Origin: an uncultured Bacilli bacterium
GTDB lineage: Bacteria > Bacillota_I > Bacilli_A > RF39 > UBA660
Reading direction: 5' to 3'
DNA: 64,000 nt
NCBI GenBank assembly: GCA_934098455.1
Contig: CAKOOU010000002.1
Coordinates: forward strand, 7,997-71,996
Shown here: one piece after another, positions 56,530 through 64,000 of the stretch
Layout: the number at the start of each line of letters is the position of its first letter
Position numbering within the stretch: the stretch's first letter is position 1
Translations under genes and position numbers: made by a program
The notes under the pieces: model-generated
Told to the model about the DNA's origin: nothing
The model's database searches: none
Seen by the model: only the letters and a program-made list of their open reading frames with translations

Positions 56530-56594
56530 ACTACCCCTTCTTTGATTTGTTATTATAATATAAGTTATATATAATTGCAAATTTTTTCTGCTAC

Positions 56595-56623
56595 TAGACA
56601 AAATCAATTAAAAGTATTATAAT
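56595..56623 (+). promoter_or_regulatory. Promoter of rnj
   Basis: TAGACA (56595-56600), a 17-nt spacer, and TATAAT (56618-56623), upstream of the RNase J gene. Confidence 0.7.
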
Positions 56624-56671
56624 TAATTTATTCTTATAGCTTTGTAATTGATTTTTAAAGGAGGAAATTTA

Positions 56672-58342
56672 ATGAAAAACAACGATACAAGTACGCTTGT
56701 ATTTGCTCTAGGTGGATTAGGCGAAATAGGAAAAAATATGTATGTTATTGAAACAAATCATGATTTAGTAATAATTGATGCTGGCGTTATGTTTCCAGAA
56801 GATGAACTTTTAGGAATAGACTATGTAATTCAAGACATCACATATTTAAAACAAAAAGAGAAAAAAATTAGAGGATTATTTATTACTCATGGACATGAAG
56901 ACCATATTGGTGGTATAACATTTTTATTACAAAGCATAGAAGTACCACACATATATGCTCCTCGTATTGCAGCTGATTTAATACAAAAAAAATTAGATGA
57001 TAAAAATATGAGATATGATAATTTAGAAATAATTGATGAAAAATCATTTATTAAATTTAAAACAATGAATGTTGAATTTATAAATACTACACATTCTATA
57101 CCAGACTCATATGCTATAGTAGTACATTCACCTGTAGGTGTAATAATGACTACTGGAGATTTTAAATTTGATTTAACACCAATTGGACCAATGGCTGATA
57201 TTCATAAAATGGCACAATTGGGAGCTAAAGGGGTAAAACTATTATTATCCGATAGCACAAATGCTTTAAGTGATGGATTTTCTAAAAGTGAAAGTTCTGT
57301 AGATGAAGCATTAGGTGATATATTTAGTAAAATAAAATCTAGAATTATTATTGCAACATTTGCATCTAATATTTATAGAATTAAACATATTGTTGAAACG
57401 TGTAGGAAAAATAATAGAAAAATAATTACATTTGGTAGAAGCATGGAAAATGCTAAAGAAATAGCATTAAAAAATAATTTAATAAAAGATAGCAATATAT
57501 TTATAGATGCTAATGAAGCAAAAGGATTAAAAAAAGACCAAATATGTATATTATGTACAGGTTCTCAAGGAGAACCTCTAGCAGCTCTTTCGCGTATTGC
57601 AAATGGTACACATAAACAAATACAATTATTACCAGATGATGTTGTAGTATTCTCTTCAAGCCCTATTCCAGGAAATCGAGCAAGTATAAATAAAATAATT
57701 AATAAATTATATTTAAAAGGTGTAAAAGTATATACTAATACTGAACTAGCAGACATTCATACTTCAGGACATGCTAAAGGTGAAGAATTAAAATGGATGT
57801 TAAGAATAATTAAACCTGAATACTTTATGCCAGTACATGGTGAATATAGAATGTTAAAACGTCATAGAGATTTAGCAATTAGTTGTGACGTAAAACGAGA
57901 TAATATATTTATAATGAAAAATGGAGACGTTTTGGAATTAACTAAAAATGATGCACATTTAGGTAAAAAAGTTCAAGCAGGAGATGTTTATGTAGATGGT
58001 TCACGTATAGGAGATATAGGAAGTATTGTTATAAAAGATAGAAAATTAATGAGTAATGATGGTATTCTTGTTACAATAATTAATATTGACCCAATAAAAA
58101 GAGAATTATTGATAAAACCTAATATAACTACTAGAGGATTTATATTAGTTAATGAAAATGTTGAATTAATACATAACATAGAAAATAAAGTAAGTAATAT
58201 TGTAAAAAATTCATTACATAATGGATATAACTATATTAATTTAAAAAATCAAATAATATTAGAATTAAATCCATATATAATTGAAATGACCGGTAGAAGA
58301 CCTATAATATTACCAGTAATTATGGAAGTAAAAAATAGATAG
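56672..58342 (+). CDS. rnj: Ribonuclease J
   Basis: A 556-residue metallo-beta-lactamase/beta-CASP ribonuclease. The zinc motif HGHEDHIGG lies near residue 75, SDSTNALSDGF near residue 190, and FMPVHGEYRMLKRH near residue 388. It combines 5'-3' exonuclease and endonuclease activity in mRNA decay and rRNA maturation. The ATG at 56672 follows AAGGAGG; an upstream frame from 56648 has no such site. Confidence 0.96.
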   Translation: MKNNDTSTLVFALGGLGEIGKNMYVIETNHDLVIIDAGVMFPEDELLGIDYVIQDITYLKQKEKKIRGLFITHGHEDHIGGITFLLQSIEVPHIYAPRIAADLIQKKLDDKNMRYDNLEIIDEKSFIKFKTMNVEFINTTHSIPDSYAIVVHSPVGVIMTTGDFKFDLTPIGPMADIHKMAQLGAKGVKLLLSDSTNALSDGFSKSESSVDEALGDIFSKIKSRIIIATFASNIYRIKHIVETCRKNNRKIITFGRSMENAKEIALKNNLIKDSNIFIDANEAKGLKKDQICILCTGSQGEPLAALSRIANGTHKQIQLLPDDVVVFSSSPIPGNRASINKIINKLYLKGVKVYTNTELADIHTSGHAKGEELKWMLRIIKPEYFMPVHGEYRMLKRHRDLAISCDVKRDNIFIMKNGDVLELTKNDAHLGKKVQAGDVYVDGSRIGDIGSIVIKDRKLMSNDGILVTIINIDPIKRELLIKPNITTRGFILVNENVELIHNIENKVSNIVKNSLHNGYNYINLKNQIILELNPYIIEMTGRRPIILPVIMEVKNR

Positions 58343-58360
58343 AAAAAACTATCTATTTTT
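58333..58360. terminator. Bidirectional terminator after rnj
   Basis: AAATAGATAG and CTATCTATTT form a perfect 10-bp stem with a 6-nt A loop and a T-run. It serves rnj (+) and the SDR gene (-). Confidence 0.85.
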
Positions 58361-59119
58361 GTTATATTTATTAATTTTAACATTTTGAATATGATAATTA
58401 ATTCTAAGCAATAACTTAGTAGGAATAAATCTTGTTAAGAATATAACTATCTTCATTTTCAAAGTAGGAATAATAATTAATTTGTTTTTAAACATTTTAT
58501 CAATTGCATAATGAGCCACATATTCACTAGTTGCACTTTTTGTATTAAAAGAACCTCCAGCAACTTTATTAAAATTAGTATCTACAGGACCAGGACATAA
58601 AATACTTATTTTAACATTACTATTCATATGTTTTAACTCTTCGTATATTGCTAAACTTTCTTTTAAAACATAATTCTTAGTAGAATAATATGTAGATAAT
58701 TTTGGCCCAGCCATAAATCCAGCACTCGATGCTACATTCAATATACGTCCTTTATCTTTTTTAACAAAATCAATTAAAAATAATTTAGTTAATATATGTA
58801 ATGTAATAATATTCAAATTAATCATTTCTAGTTCTCTATCTAAAGAAGTATCAATAAAGTTACCAAATAGGCCAAATCCAGCATTATTTATAAGAATATC
58901 AATATCTTCATTTTTAACTTTATCATAAAATTTATAAACATTATCTATTATACTTAAATCTATATCATAAACTTTAACATTAGTTTTAATATTATTTTTA
59001 ACTTCATTTAATTTTTCTTTATTTCTACCTACTAATATCAAATCATATCCCATATTTGATAAATAATAAGCCATATCTCTTCCTATTCCACTACTTCCAC
59101 CAGTAATAATTGCCTTCAT
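58349..59119 (-). CDS. Short-chain dehydrogenase/reductase
   Basis: 256 residues. The cofactor motif is ITGGSSGIGR at residue 5, then NNAGFG near residue 80 and the catalytic YxxxK (YYSTK) near residue 145 with Ser in SSAGF. The RNK after the second strand suggests NADP(H). The C-terminal part is hydrophobic, as in SDRs acting on lipids; the substrate is unknown. The ATG 59119 has AGGAG 7 nt upstream; a longer frame from 59164 lacks one. Confidence 0.9.
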   Translation of the reverse strand: MKAIITGGSSGIGRDMAYYLSNMGYDLILVGRNKEKLNEVKNNIKTNVKVYDIDLSIIDNVYKFYDKVKNEDIDILINNAGFGLFGNFIDTSLDRELEMINLNIITLHILTKLFLIDFVKKDKGRILNVASSAGFMAGPKLSTYYSTKNYVLKESLAIYEELKHMNSNVKISILCPGPVDTNFNKVAGGSFNTKSATSEYVAHYAIDKMFKNKLIIIPTLKMKIVIFLTRFIPTKLLLRINYHIQNVKINKYNKNR

Positions 59120-59247
59120 ATAATTTCTCCTAACATAGTAATATAAAATTGTATCTATATACATTTTCTTAATTTAATTAAATTAATAAGTGAAAATTAA
59201 ATATATTCTATAGTATTTACATATAAATTGTAGCATAATTTTAAAAA

Positions 59248-59272
59248 AAATAATTCTTTTTTTGAATTATTT
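59248..59272 (-). terminator. Terminator of the J-like gene
   Basis: AAATAATTC and GAATTATTT form a 9-bp stem with a 7-nt loop, followed by eight T on the minus strand. Confidence 0.8.
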
Positions 59273-59743
59273 CTTATTTTTATATATTAAAATTTTTTCT
59301 TTAACAATTGAATTATAAGCATCTAATAAGATATTTATCTTTGTATCTAATGCTTCTTTTAATTTTTCTTTAGAACATTCTTCATCTACACCAAGTAGCT
59401 TATAAGGATTATTTTCTACTATTTTTATATCAATATTAACATTTAAACATTGCGCAAAATAAATTGCTAATCCACCTAATCCATTATATTCTATAAATTT
59501 ATATATAAATCTTTTTTTTAAAAGTTCTTGTTCTTCATTAGATATTTTAAGTAAAACTTTTCTGTTTTTTATAATTGTATATTTTCCAATAAATATTTTA
59601 CCTCTATTATATATAATGTATTCTGTTATATCATAATTATTAAATTTGTTATAACAACTCATTTCAAACCATTCAATTTTATCTGGTATTCTATATAAAT
59701 ATTCTGCACCAGAATCAAAAAAATTTATTTTAATTTTATCCAT
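59267..59743 (-). CDS. Unknown protein with J-domain-like C-terminus
   Basis: 158 residues. The last 45 residues (NPYKLLGVDEECSKEKLKEA then LDAYNSIV) resemble the start of a DnaJ-type domain, but the HPD triad is missing, so it would not activate Hsp70. The N-terminal part is beta-rich and unknown. It begins 17 nt after the OapA-like gene with AGGTGG upstream and is probably on the same transcript as that gene and the large RNA. Confidence 0.55.
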   Translation of the reverse strand: MDKIKINFFDSGAEYLYRIPDKIEWFEMSCYNKFNNYDITEYIIYNRGKIFIGKYTIIKNRKVLLKISNEEQELLKKRFIYKFIEYNGLGGLAIYFAQCLNVNIDIKIVENNPYKLLGVDEECSKEKLKEALDTKINILLDAYNSIVKEKILIYKNKK

Positions 59744-59759
59744 AAAACCACCTAAATTG

Positions 59760-60278
59760 TTATTTAAAATTAAAAATGCATTTAATTTTACCAACAATAA
59801 ATACTATATCGTCACATTTTTTTATTGCAATAGTTTTACATATTGCCTTACCACCGACTGTTAAACTTGATATAATACTTGAAACTAGTATACTTGCTAA
59901 TACTGTATTTCCACCAATAAATTTTGATAAAGAAATAGCAACCATAGCTCCCATACCACCACTAATTATTCCACATATATCTCCTATTACATCATTACAA
60001 ATACTTGCAACTTTAACAGAGTTTTTTAATAATTTTAAAGATTCTTTAGCGCCTTTTATTTTCTTTGAAGATTTTGCATGAAATGTTGCTTCGCTACTAG
60101 TTAAACTAGCAGTACCTATCATATCAAATACAATACCTATTGCAATAACTAATATTGTAATTAAAATCATCACTAATAAATTTGCATTAGTACTTATAAC
60201 ATTTGATACAAAACTAAATGTTAATGAAAGAAAAAAAGTCATTAAAAAAACTTTATATATCCAGTTATCTTTTTTCAT
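59760..60278 (-). CDS. oapA: OapA-like membrane protein (OLE RNA-associated, CorB/CNNM-like)
   Basis: 172 residues with four hydrophobic segments. The segment AIGIVFDMIGTASLTSSEA and the Cys/Asp-rich SICNDVIGDICGIISGG are reminiscent of proteins annotated as CorB-like metal transporters in clostridia. Its size, topology and location directly behind a ~480-nt structured RNA with its own promoter match OapA, the membrane partner of OLE RNA. OLE-OapA complexes affect tolerance to alcohol, cold and Mg2+ stress in Halalkalibacterium. GGGGTG precedes the ATG at 60278. Confidence 0.65.
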   Translation of the reverse strand: MKKDNWIYKVFLMTFFLSLTFSFVSNVISTNANLLVMILITILVIAIGIVFDMIGTASLTSSEATFHAKSSKKIKGAKESLKLLKNSVKVASICNDVIGDICGIISGGMGAMVAISLSKFIGGNTVLASILVSSIISSLTVGGKAICKTIAIKKCDDIVFIVGKIKCIFNFK

Positions 60279-60299
60279 CAATACACCCCTTATATAAAG

Positions 60300-60777
60300 C
60301 TTGGAAATTTTGTATGGTATGTTATAAATTAATTTTACGGCTTTGGTCGAGTTGAATTTCTCTATTTCCTATCCCTCAGTTACCTTTAGGCGATTTCTCT
60401 TTATAAGGAAATAATTAAAAGTTACCTATTTAATTACTCGATTACCACTTAGTCCGCACTTCAAACCTTATAACTTAACACGCTAGAAGTTTTCCTTGAC
60501 ACAACTAACCTATTCTTATTCGCTTTTGCAATTATATTTTCATAATAAATAATCATTAATCCCATAATAACCACGCACGACATGCACTTTTTTTGTATTC
60601 CGTGACGCAACTTAAGGAGTTAAATTGTATGCCATTACAACCGTCCTTAAATTTTAAATTATATATTCACCCCAACTTGGGCAGAAGAAGCAAATACACA
60701 AAGTGTCATTTGTACAATTAATGGATTTTTAGCCCCATCTTCAAATAGTGTTTATGACTAGCATAATGCACCACACA
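60300..60777 (-). ncRNA. ole: Large structured RNA, probable OLE RNA
   Basis: A ~480-nt region without ORFs and with a higher G+C content than its surroundings, between a consensus promoter and an OapA-like gene. Local hairpins include TTAAGGA/TCCTTAA (60612-60650) enclosing TTGTA/TACAA, CAAAT-ACAC/GTGT-ATTTG (60691-60712), ATGG/CCAT, and ATTTCC/GGAAAT. No motif of RNase P RNA, tmRNA or SRP RNA was found. Size, position and downstream gene match OLE RNA. No terminator separates it from the gene. Boundaries are estimates. Confidence 0.65.
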
Positions 60778-60783
60778 TTTGAA

Positions 60784-60812
60784 ATTATAACATAAGTGAT
60801 GGTATTTGTCAA
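60784..60812 (-). promoter_or_regulatory. Sigma-A promoter of the large RNA
   Basis: Minus strand: TTGACA (60807-60812), a 17-nt spacer, and TATAAT (60784-60789), a perfect consensus on both elements. Confidence 0.92.
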
Positions 60813-60850
60813 ATCACCATCTAATATAATATATTCTAAATAAGAAAAAA

Positions 60851-60888
60851 AATGTATGTTAACAACCCTGATCTGTTGTACATACATT
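60851..60888 (-). terminator. Terminator of the thioredoxin-like gene
   Basis: AATGTATGT and ACATACATT form a 9-bp stem, with AACA/TGTT inside it, followed by eight T on the minus strand. It separates that gene from the large RNA. Confidence 0.85.
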
Positions 60889-61548
60889 AGTATTTACTCT
60901 ATCAATCAATTCTTGATATTTATGTTCTAATTCTTCTTTTTGATTATTATCTAATTCATCTGTTGAATTAACTTGACTATCAACAGTTTTAAAATGTAAC
61001 CCAACATATTTACCATCTTTTATAAAAACTACTGTAGGAGCTAAAATTTTCTTTTCATTAGCCCTAGTACTATTTTCATCAAAAACAGTATTTATATCAT
61101 TACCAATAATATTAATAATACTTTCATAAATTTTACTTTTTTCTTTGTCTTTATTCTCATAAGCATTTCTTAATTCTTTAAAATTATAATAATATAAAGT
61201 ATCTATTTCATTCTTTTTTAAAGTCTTTAATAAAATAGGTAAAGCAGTCCTACACCAATTACAATCAGACCATCCAAAATATATAATATTAGTACCATTA
61301 CTTAATAAATTTATTATATCTTTATCATAAGCATATTTTACATTATTATCACTATCTATATCTAAAGATTTTAAAACATAACCTTCAACTATTTCTACTC
61401 CATTATTTTTTTCATATTCATTTTTAAATTTTATTTCATCATCTGTATAAACATTTTTAACATTATCGGTTTTCATAAAAAATAAAATTACCATTGGTAC
61501 TAAAAATATTACTAAAACACTAAATGCTATAATTAACTTTTTCTTCAT
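60859..61548 (-). CDS. Membrane-anchored thioredoxin-like protein
   Basis: 229 residues: an N-terminal helix (residues 4-26), then an extracytoplasmic thioredoxin fold with the CxxC motif CNWC in YFGWSDCNWC near residue 100 and the cis-Pro block LAPTVVFIKDGKYVG near residue 168. It resembles accessory thioredoxins of bacteriocin export. A C-terminal DQGC adds another Cys. The ATG 61548 is favoured by spacing. Likely a thiol oxidase or reductase outside the membrane; substrates might be the Cys-pair surface proteins of this window (inference). Confidence 0.75.
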   Translation of the reverse strand: MKKKLIIAFSVLVIFLVPMVILFFMKTDNVKNVYTDDEIKFKNEYEKNNGVEIVEGYVLKSLDIDSDNNVKYAYDKDIINLLSNGTNIIYFGWSDCNWCRTALPILLKTLKKNEIDTLYYYNFKELRNAYENKDKEKSKIYESIINIIGNDINTVFDENSTRANEKKILAPTVVFIKDGKYVGLHFKTVDSQVNSTDELDNNQKEELEHKYQELIDRVNTNVCTTDQGC

Positions 61549-61566
61549 AACTTTTAACATCCTTAC

Positions 61567-61716
61567 TTAATTTATTATTTCTATATTATAATCTTTATTA
61601 TATTTATTAAAATCTGTATTTGCTAATATACAATATCCTATAAATATACCTATTTCAATAGTACAAACACATATTAAAAATACTTTTAATATTTTATTTA
61701 TCATATTTTTCTTCAT
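61567..61716 (-). CDS. 49-residue single-pass membrane protein
   Basis: A short ORF with AGGTGG 9 nt before its ATG. It has a Lys-rich start (MKKNMINKILK), a membrane helix with two cysteines (VFLICVCTIEIGIFIGYCIL) and a charged Asn/Tyr-rich tail. It lies 18 nt before the thioredoxin-like gene and is probably co-transcribed. Unknown function; the cysteines could be substrates of its neighbour. Confidence 0.6.
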   Translation of the reverse strand: MKKNMINKILKVFLICVCTIEIGIFIGYCILANTDFNKYNKDYNIEIIN

Positions 61717-61831
61717 ACTACTTTACCACCTAAAATAATTATAAAATATTTTATTACATAATACAATAATTTTTTTAAATTTGTAATTTTTATAATTATT
61801 TGATAAAATACTTTACATGGGGTGAAATAAC

Positions 61832-62383
61832 ATGAAATTACCAAATATAAAAATTTTAGATGAATCAAATAAAATATTAAGACAAAAAAGCAAAGATGTA
61901 ACATTTCCTCTAGATGAAAAATTAAAGGAATTAATTGATGATTCTTTAACTTATTTAGAAATGAGTCAAATGGATAAATATATAGAAAAATATGATTTAC
62001 GTGCAGGAATGGGATTATCTTTTGTTCAAATAGGAATTTTAAAAAGAATATTTGTAATATCAGAAGAATTAGATGATGGTACTTTTAAGCGCTATGTACT
62101 TATCAATCCAAAAGTTATATCAGCAAGTGAAGAATTAATTTATGTTGGTGAAGGTGAAGGATGTTTAAGTGTTAATAGACCTGTTGAAGGAATAGTTCCA
62201 AGACATGCGAGAATAAAAGTTGAAGCTTATGATGTTAATGGTAATAAATTTACTATAAGAGTCAGAGAAGATATTGCAGTTGCATTTCAACATGAACTTG
62301 ACCACTTAGATGGAGTTTTATTTGTAGATAAAATAGATCCAAAAAATCCATATAAAAACCAAGAATTTATGAGAGAAATTTAA
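61832..62383 (+). CDS. def: Peptide deformylase
   Basis: 183 residues with the three metal and active-site motifs: GMGLSFVQIG near residue 60 (usually GxGLAAPQ), EGCLSV near residue 108, and QHELDHLDG near residue 149. It removes the formyl group from nascent Met ahead of Map (27542-28288). The AAP to SFV change in motif 1 is unusual, but the Gly and Gln are kept. Single gene with its own terminator. Confidence 0.94.
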   Translation: MKLPNIKILDESNKILRQKSKDVTFPLDEKLKELIDDSLTYLEMSQMDKYIEKYDLRAGMGLSFVQIGILKRIFVISEELDDGTFKRYVLINPKVISASEELIYVGEGEGCLSVNRPVEGIVPRHARIKVEAYDVNGNKFTIRVREDIAVAFQHELDHLDGVLFVDKIDPKNPYKNQEFMREI

Positions 62384-62400
62384 AACGAGCTATGCTCGTT
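62384..62400. terminator. Terminator of def
   Basis: AACGAGC, a TAT loop and GCTCGTT form a 7-bp GC-rich stem followed by CTTTTTATTT on the plus strand, between convergent genes. Confidence 0.9.
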
Positions 62401-62404
62401 CTTT

Positions 62405-64000
62405 TTATTTAACATAATCTAACTCTATATTACTTGGATTAGTATTTGTTTCTATGTTTATATATTTAGTTTTACTTAAATCTATATTTGGTAAAGAAAT
62501 GCTTTCTTCTTTTTTATTTCTTAGAACATAATCTACTATTAGAGGATTATTATTATTGTTATATTCTTTTAATTTATTTTTCCATGAATCTAAATCACTT
62601 ATATTTTTATCTTTTATTCTTATTCTATCAGCATCTACAGAAAATGCGCCATAATCATAATCAGTAGTCCAATAGCCAGATAAAGAATTGTAATAGTTTG
62701 TTTTTATTCTTATAACGTTATCATTTTTAAATGTGTTATCTCCCACCACTAATTGATAATGCAAATCTTTGCTTACATATTTTGTCCAGTCTTCTGTTCC
62801 ATCAAATTTTAGTTCTTTTATATTTCTAACAACTTTACCACTTTTAAAATCTATATAATCTGTATAATCACCTATTTTTCTTAATGGTTCTGTTAAATAT
62901 ATATTTGTTGTTTCTTCATGATATGGTTCGTATTCTGTTGTGCTATCTCCCTCTTCAAACTGCGGATTTATAGTAAGATTATTAACCGTCACTCCTTCTT
63001 TTATATAAAATGCTAAACGGGTTAAAGTTACATCGTTACCAATTTCATAAGTATTTCCATTCCCTATATCAGATTTTTGAGAAACTCCATCAAAATATGG
63101 TTGCATATAATAAGTTGAACTCCCTCCATTTTTAGGACAGCCTGAAAGTGTATACTTTCCTTTTTTCAATTTTATAGTACCAACATCACTTTTTACAAAT
63201 ACATAAAGTGTATCTTTAGTAGCAGTTCCATTTAGCGTTACGCTTCCATCTTTATTATCAGTAAAATTAATACCACTTCTTGTAGTTACCGATGATTCAG
63301 CATATGGATATTTTATTAAATTCTTTCCAGTAGTTTTAACACCAATTTTATATTTACCATAATTTGCATCATTAGTATCTGTTACTAAATCCCCTACACT
63401 ATTTATTTCACTTGGATATTCTGGTGATGGCGTTGCACCATAAGCTTCATAATCTGTTGCGGTACTACCTTTTTCTATTTGTATATTTGTTACTTCAATT
63501 TCATTATTATTAACTGTAAAAACTGGATAATAATATGCCGTCTCTGTAACTGTATATGATTGAAAAACACGTATTTTTTTGTCAAGTGTTAATCTTTGAG
63601 TTGTAGAACTTGTTTTATTTGCACTGGATACATCAGAATATAAATATATGTTTGAAAAATTATTTTCGCCAGTTATGTTCGTTGAAAGTTTTGTCAATTT
63701 TATATCTGCCGATATAGTTATTGTTGTTCCACTTTCTAAATTAACTCCCCCTGTTCCAGATGTACCCGGTCTAAGCCAACCATTAGCATAAGATGCACCA
63801 TCTGATGTCCCACTAAAATTACCTACAGCTTTCCAACCATTTTTTATCTTTTCTACAGTTCCATTTGCAATTACACTTCCTGTAACAGCTGTTTCATTAA
63901 ATAAATTCTTTCCACTCCTAGTCTCTTGTACACTATTTCCATATATTCTATAATTACTTAATAATTTTGCATTATCTACACTTACACTATTTGTTCCTTT
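62405..64000 (-). CDS. Surface protein with phage-tail-like modules (5' end outside window)
   Basis: The frame is open to the window edge; the ATG/TTG at 63697 is internal. The 531 visible residues begin KGTNSVSVDNAKLL, encoded by DNA identical over 80 bp to 11191-11270 of the other surface protein gene. Modules: SGKNLFNETAV, ATPSPEYPSEINSVGD, GKYKIGVKTTGKNLIK, YHEETTNIYLTEPLRKIG, and the end LSKTKYINIE. The N-terminal anchor with the TYAYF helix is predicted to lie beyond the edge. Probably an adhesin or appendage protein. Confidence 0.8.
   Translation of the reverse strand, partial: KGTNSVSVDNAKLLSNYRIYGNSVQETRSGKNLFNETAVTGSVIANGTVEKIKNGWKAVGNFSGTSDGASYANGWLRPGTSGTGGVNLESGTTITISADIKLTKLSTNITGENNFSNIYLYSDVSSANKTSSTTQRLTLDKKIRVFQSYTVTETAYYYPVFTVNNNEIEVTNIQIEKGSTATDYEAYGATPSPEYPSEINSVGDLVTDTNDANYGKYKIGVKTTGKNLIKYPYAESSVTTRSGINFTDNKDGSVTLNGTATKDTLYVFVKSDVGTIKLKKGKYTLSGCPKNGGSSTYYMQPYFDGVSQKSDIGNGNTYEIGNDVTLTRLAFYIKEGVTVNNLTINPQFEEGDSTTEYEPYHEETTNIYLTEPLRKIGDYTDYIDFKSGKVVRNIKELKFDGTEDWTKYVSKDLHYQLVVGDNTFKNDNVIRIKTNYYNSLSGYWTTDYDYGAFSVDADRIRIKDKNISDLDSWKNKLKEYNNNNNPLIVDYVLRNKKEESISLPNIDLSKTKYINIETNTNPSNIELDYVK

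Noticed and set aside
60300..60777. RNase P RNA, tmRNA or SRP RNA as identity of the structured region
   Set aside because: I looked for the RNase P core GAGGAAAGTCC, the tmRNA ends and tag frame, and the SRP apical GGAA stem on the minus strand and found none; the length and downstream membrane protein fit OLE better.
62405..63697. Surface protein starting at 63697
   Set aside because: The codon there is an internal TTG, and translation continues without a stop to 64000, matching the other surface protein; the true start is outside the window.
1..64000. CRISPR array, prophage or integrative element
   Set aside because: No regularly spaced repeats, integrase, terminase, capsid or relaxase genes; the phage-like modules occur only within anchored surface proteins.

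Overview
This window is a very AT-rich, mostly minus-strand stretch of a low-GC Gram-positive chromosome. The complete S10-spc-alpha ribosomal cluster, an mraZ-rsmH-ftsL-PBP cell-wall cluster, the type-Z S14 protein, RNase J, YlbJ/YlbL and a CotE-like coat protein point to a Bacillota lineage, probably an uncultured anaerobic gut member of the Bacilli or a neighbouring clade. Pyruvate formate-lyase with its activase indicates fermentation. A MurE with a DNPR motif suggests meso-diaminopimelate peptidoglycan. CotE and YlbJ suggest that the lineage forms spores or recently did. The assignment is inferred from gene content only.

Layout. 1-9.6 kb: end of a class B PBP, a NUDIX hydrolase with a leader hairpin, pflB-pflA, a GGGtGRT/scaffold pair, MtaB and MurE. 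9.7-20 kb: a large anchored surface protein, Frr, two unknown tail-anchored proteins, a tiny membrane protein, a Thr-rich surface protein, Lon and a TasA-like surface protein. 20-25 kb: PBP, FtsL, RsmH, MraZ with three 10-bp-spaced GTGG boxes, and CotE. 25-39.1 kb: ribosomal cluster rpsJ to rplQ with secY, adk, map, infA, rpmJ and rpoA. It lacks rpmD and is preceded by a structured leader that also encodes a 31-residue ORF. 39-50 kb: PopT/DUF368, a rhomboid protease, a surface protein with a hypervariable-looking C-terminus, RpoZ, an envelope operon (lipoprotein, disordered protein, DUF948, YtxH), a tRNA-Ser and YlbL. 50-58 kb: YlbJ, three pseudopilins, an Rpn-type nuclease, endonuclease IV, an amidoligase and RNase J. 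58-64 kb: an SDR, a J-like protein, an OapA-like membrane protein behind a ~480-nt structured RNA that I read as OLE RNA, a thioredoxin-like protein, peptide deformylase and another partial surface protein.

A theme of the accessory regions is a family of at least five secreted or anchored proteins that share an N-terminal helix ending in TYAYF/TYAYY. Two of them share a long conserved upstream leader with a C-rich tract (11 consecutive C in one copy), which looks like a phase-variable promoter. One of those two carries an 87-nt island in which 22 of 29 codons end in C, the pattern expected of a diversity-generating retroelement variable region; no reverse transcriptase is in the window. Two others share phage-tail-like modules and an identical 80-bp DNA segment. 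These points, the OLE-like RNA and the S10 leader are the best leads.

Intergenic stretches over 300 bases are 11832-12142 and 44184-44554 (the paired leaders plus terminators) and 60279-60858 (the structured RNA). No CRISPR array, insertion sequence, integrase, rRNA or replication origin was seen.
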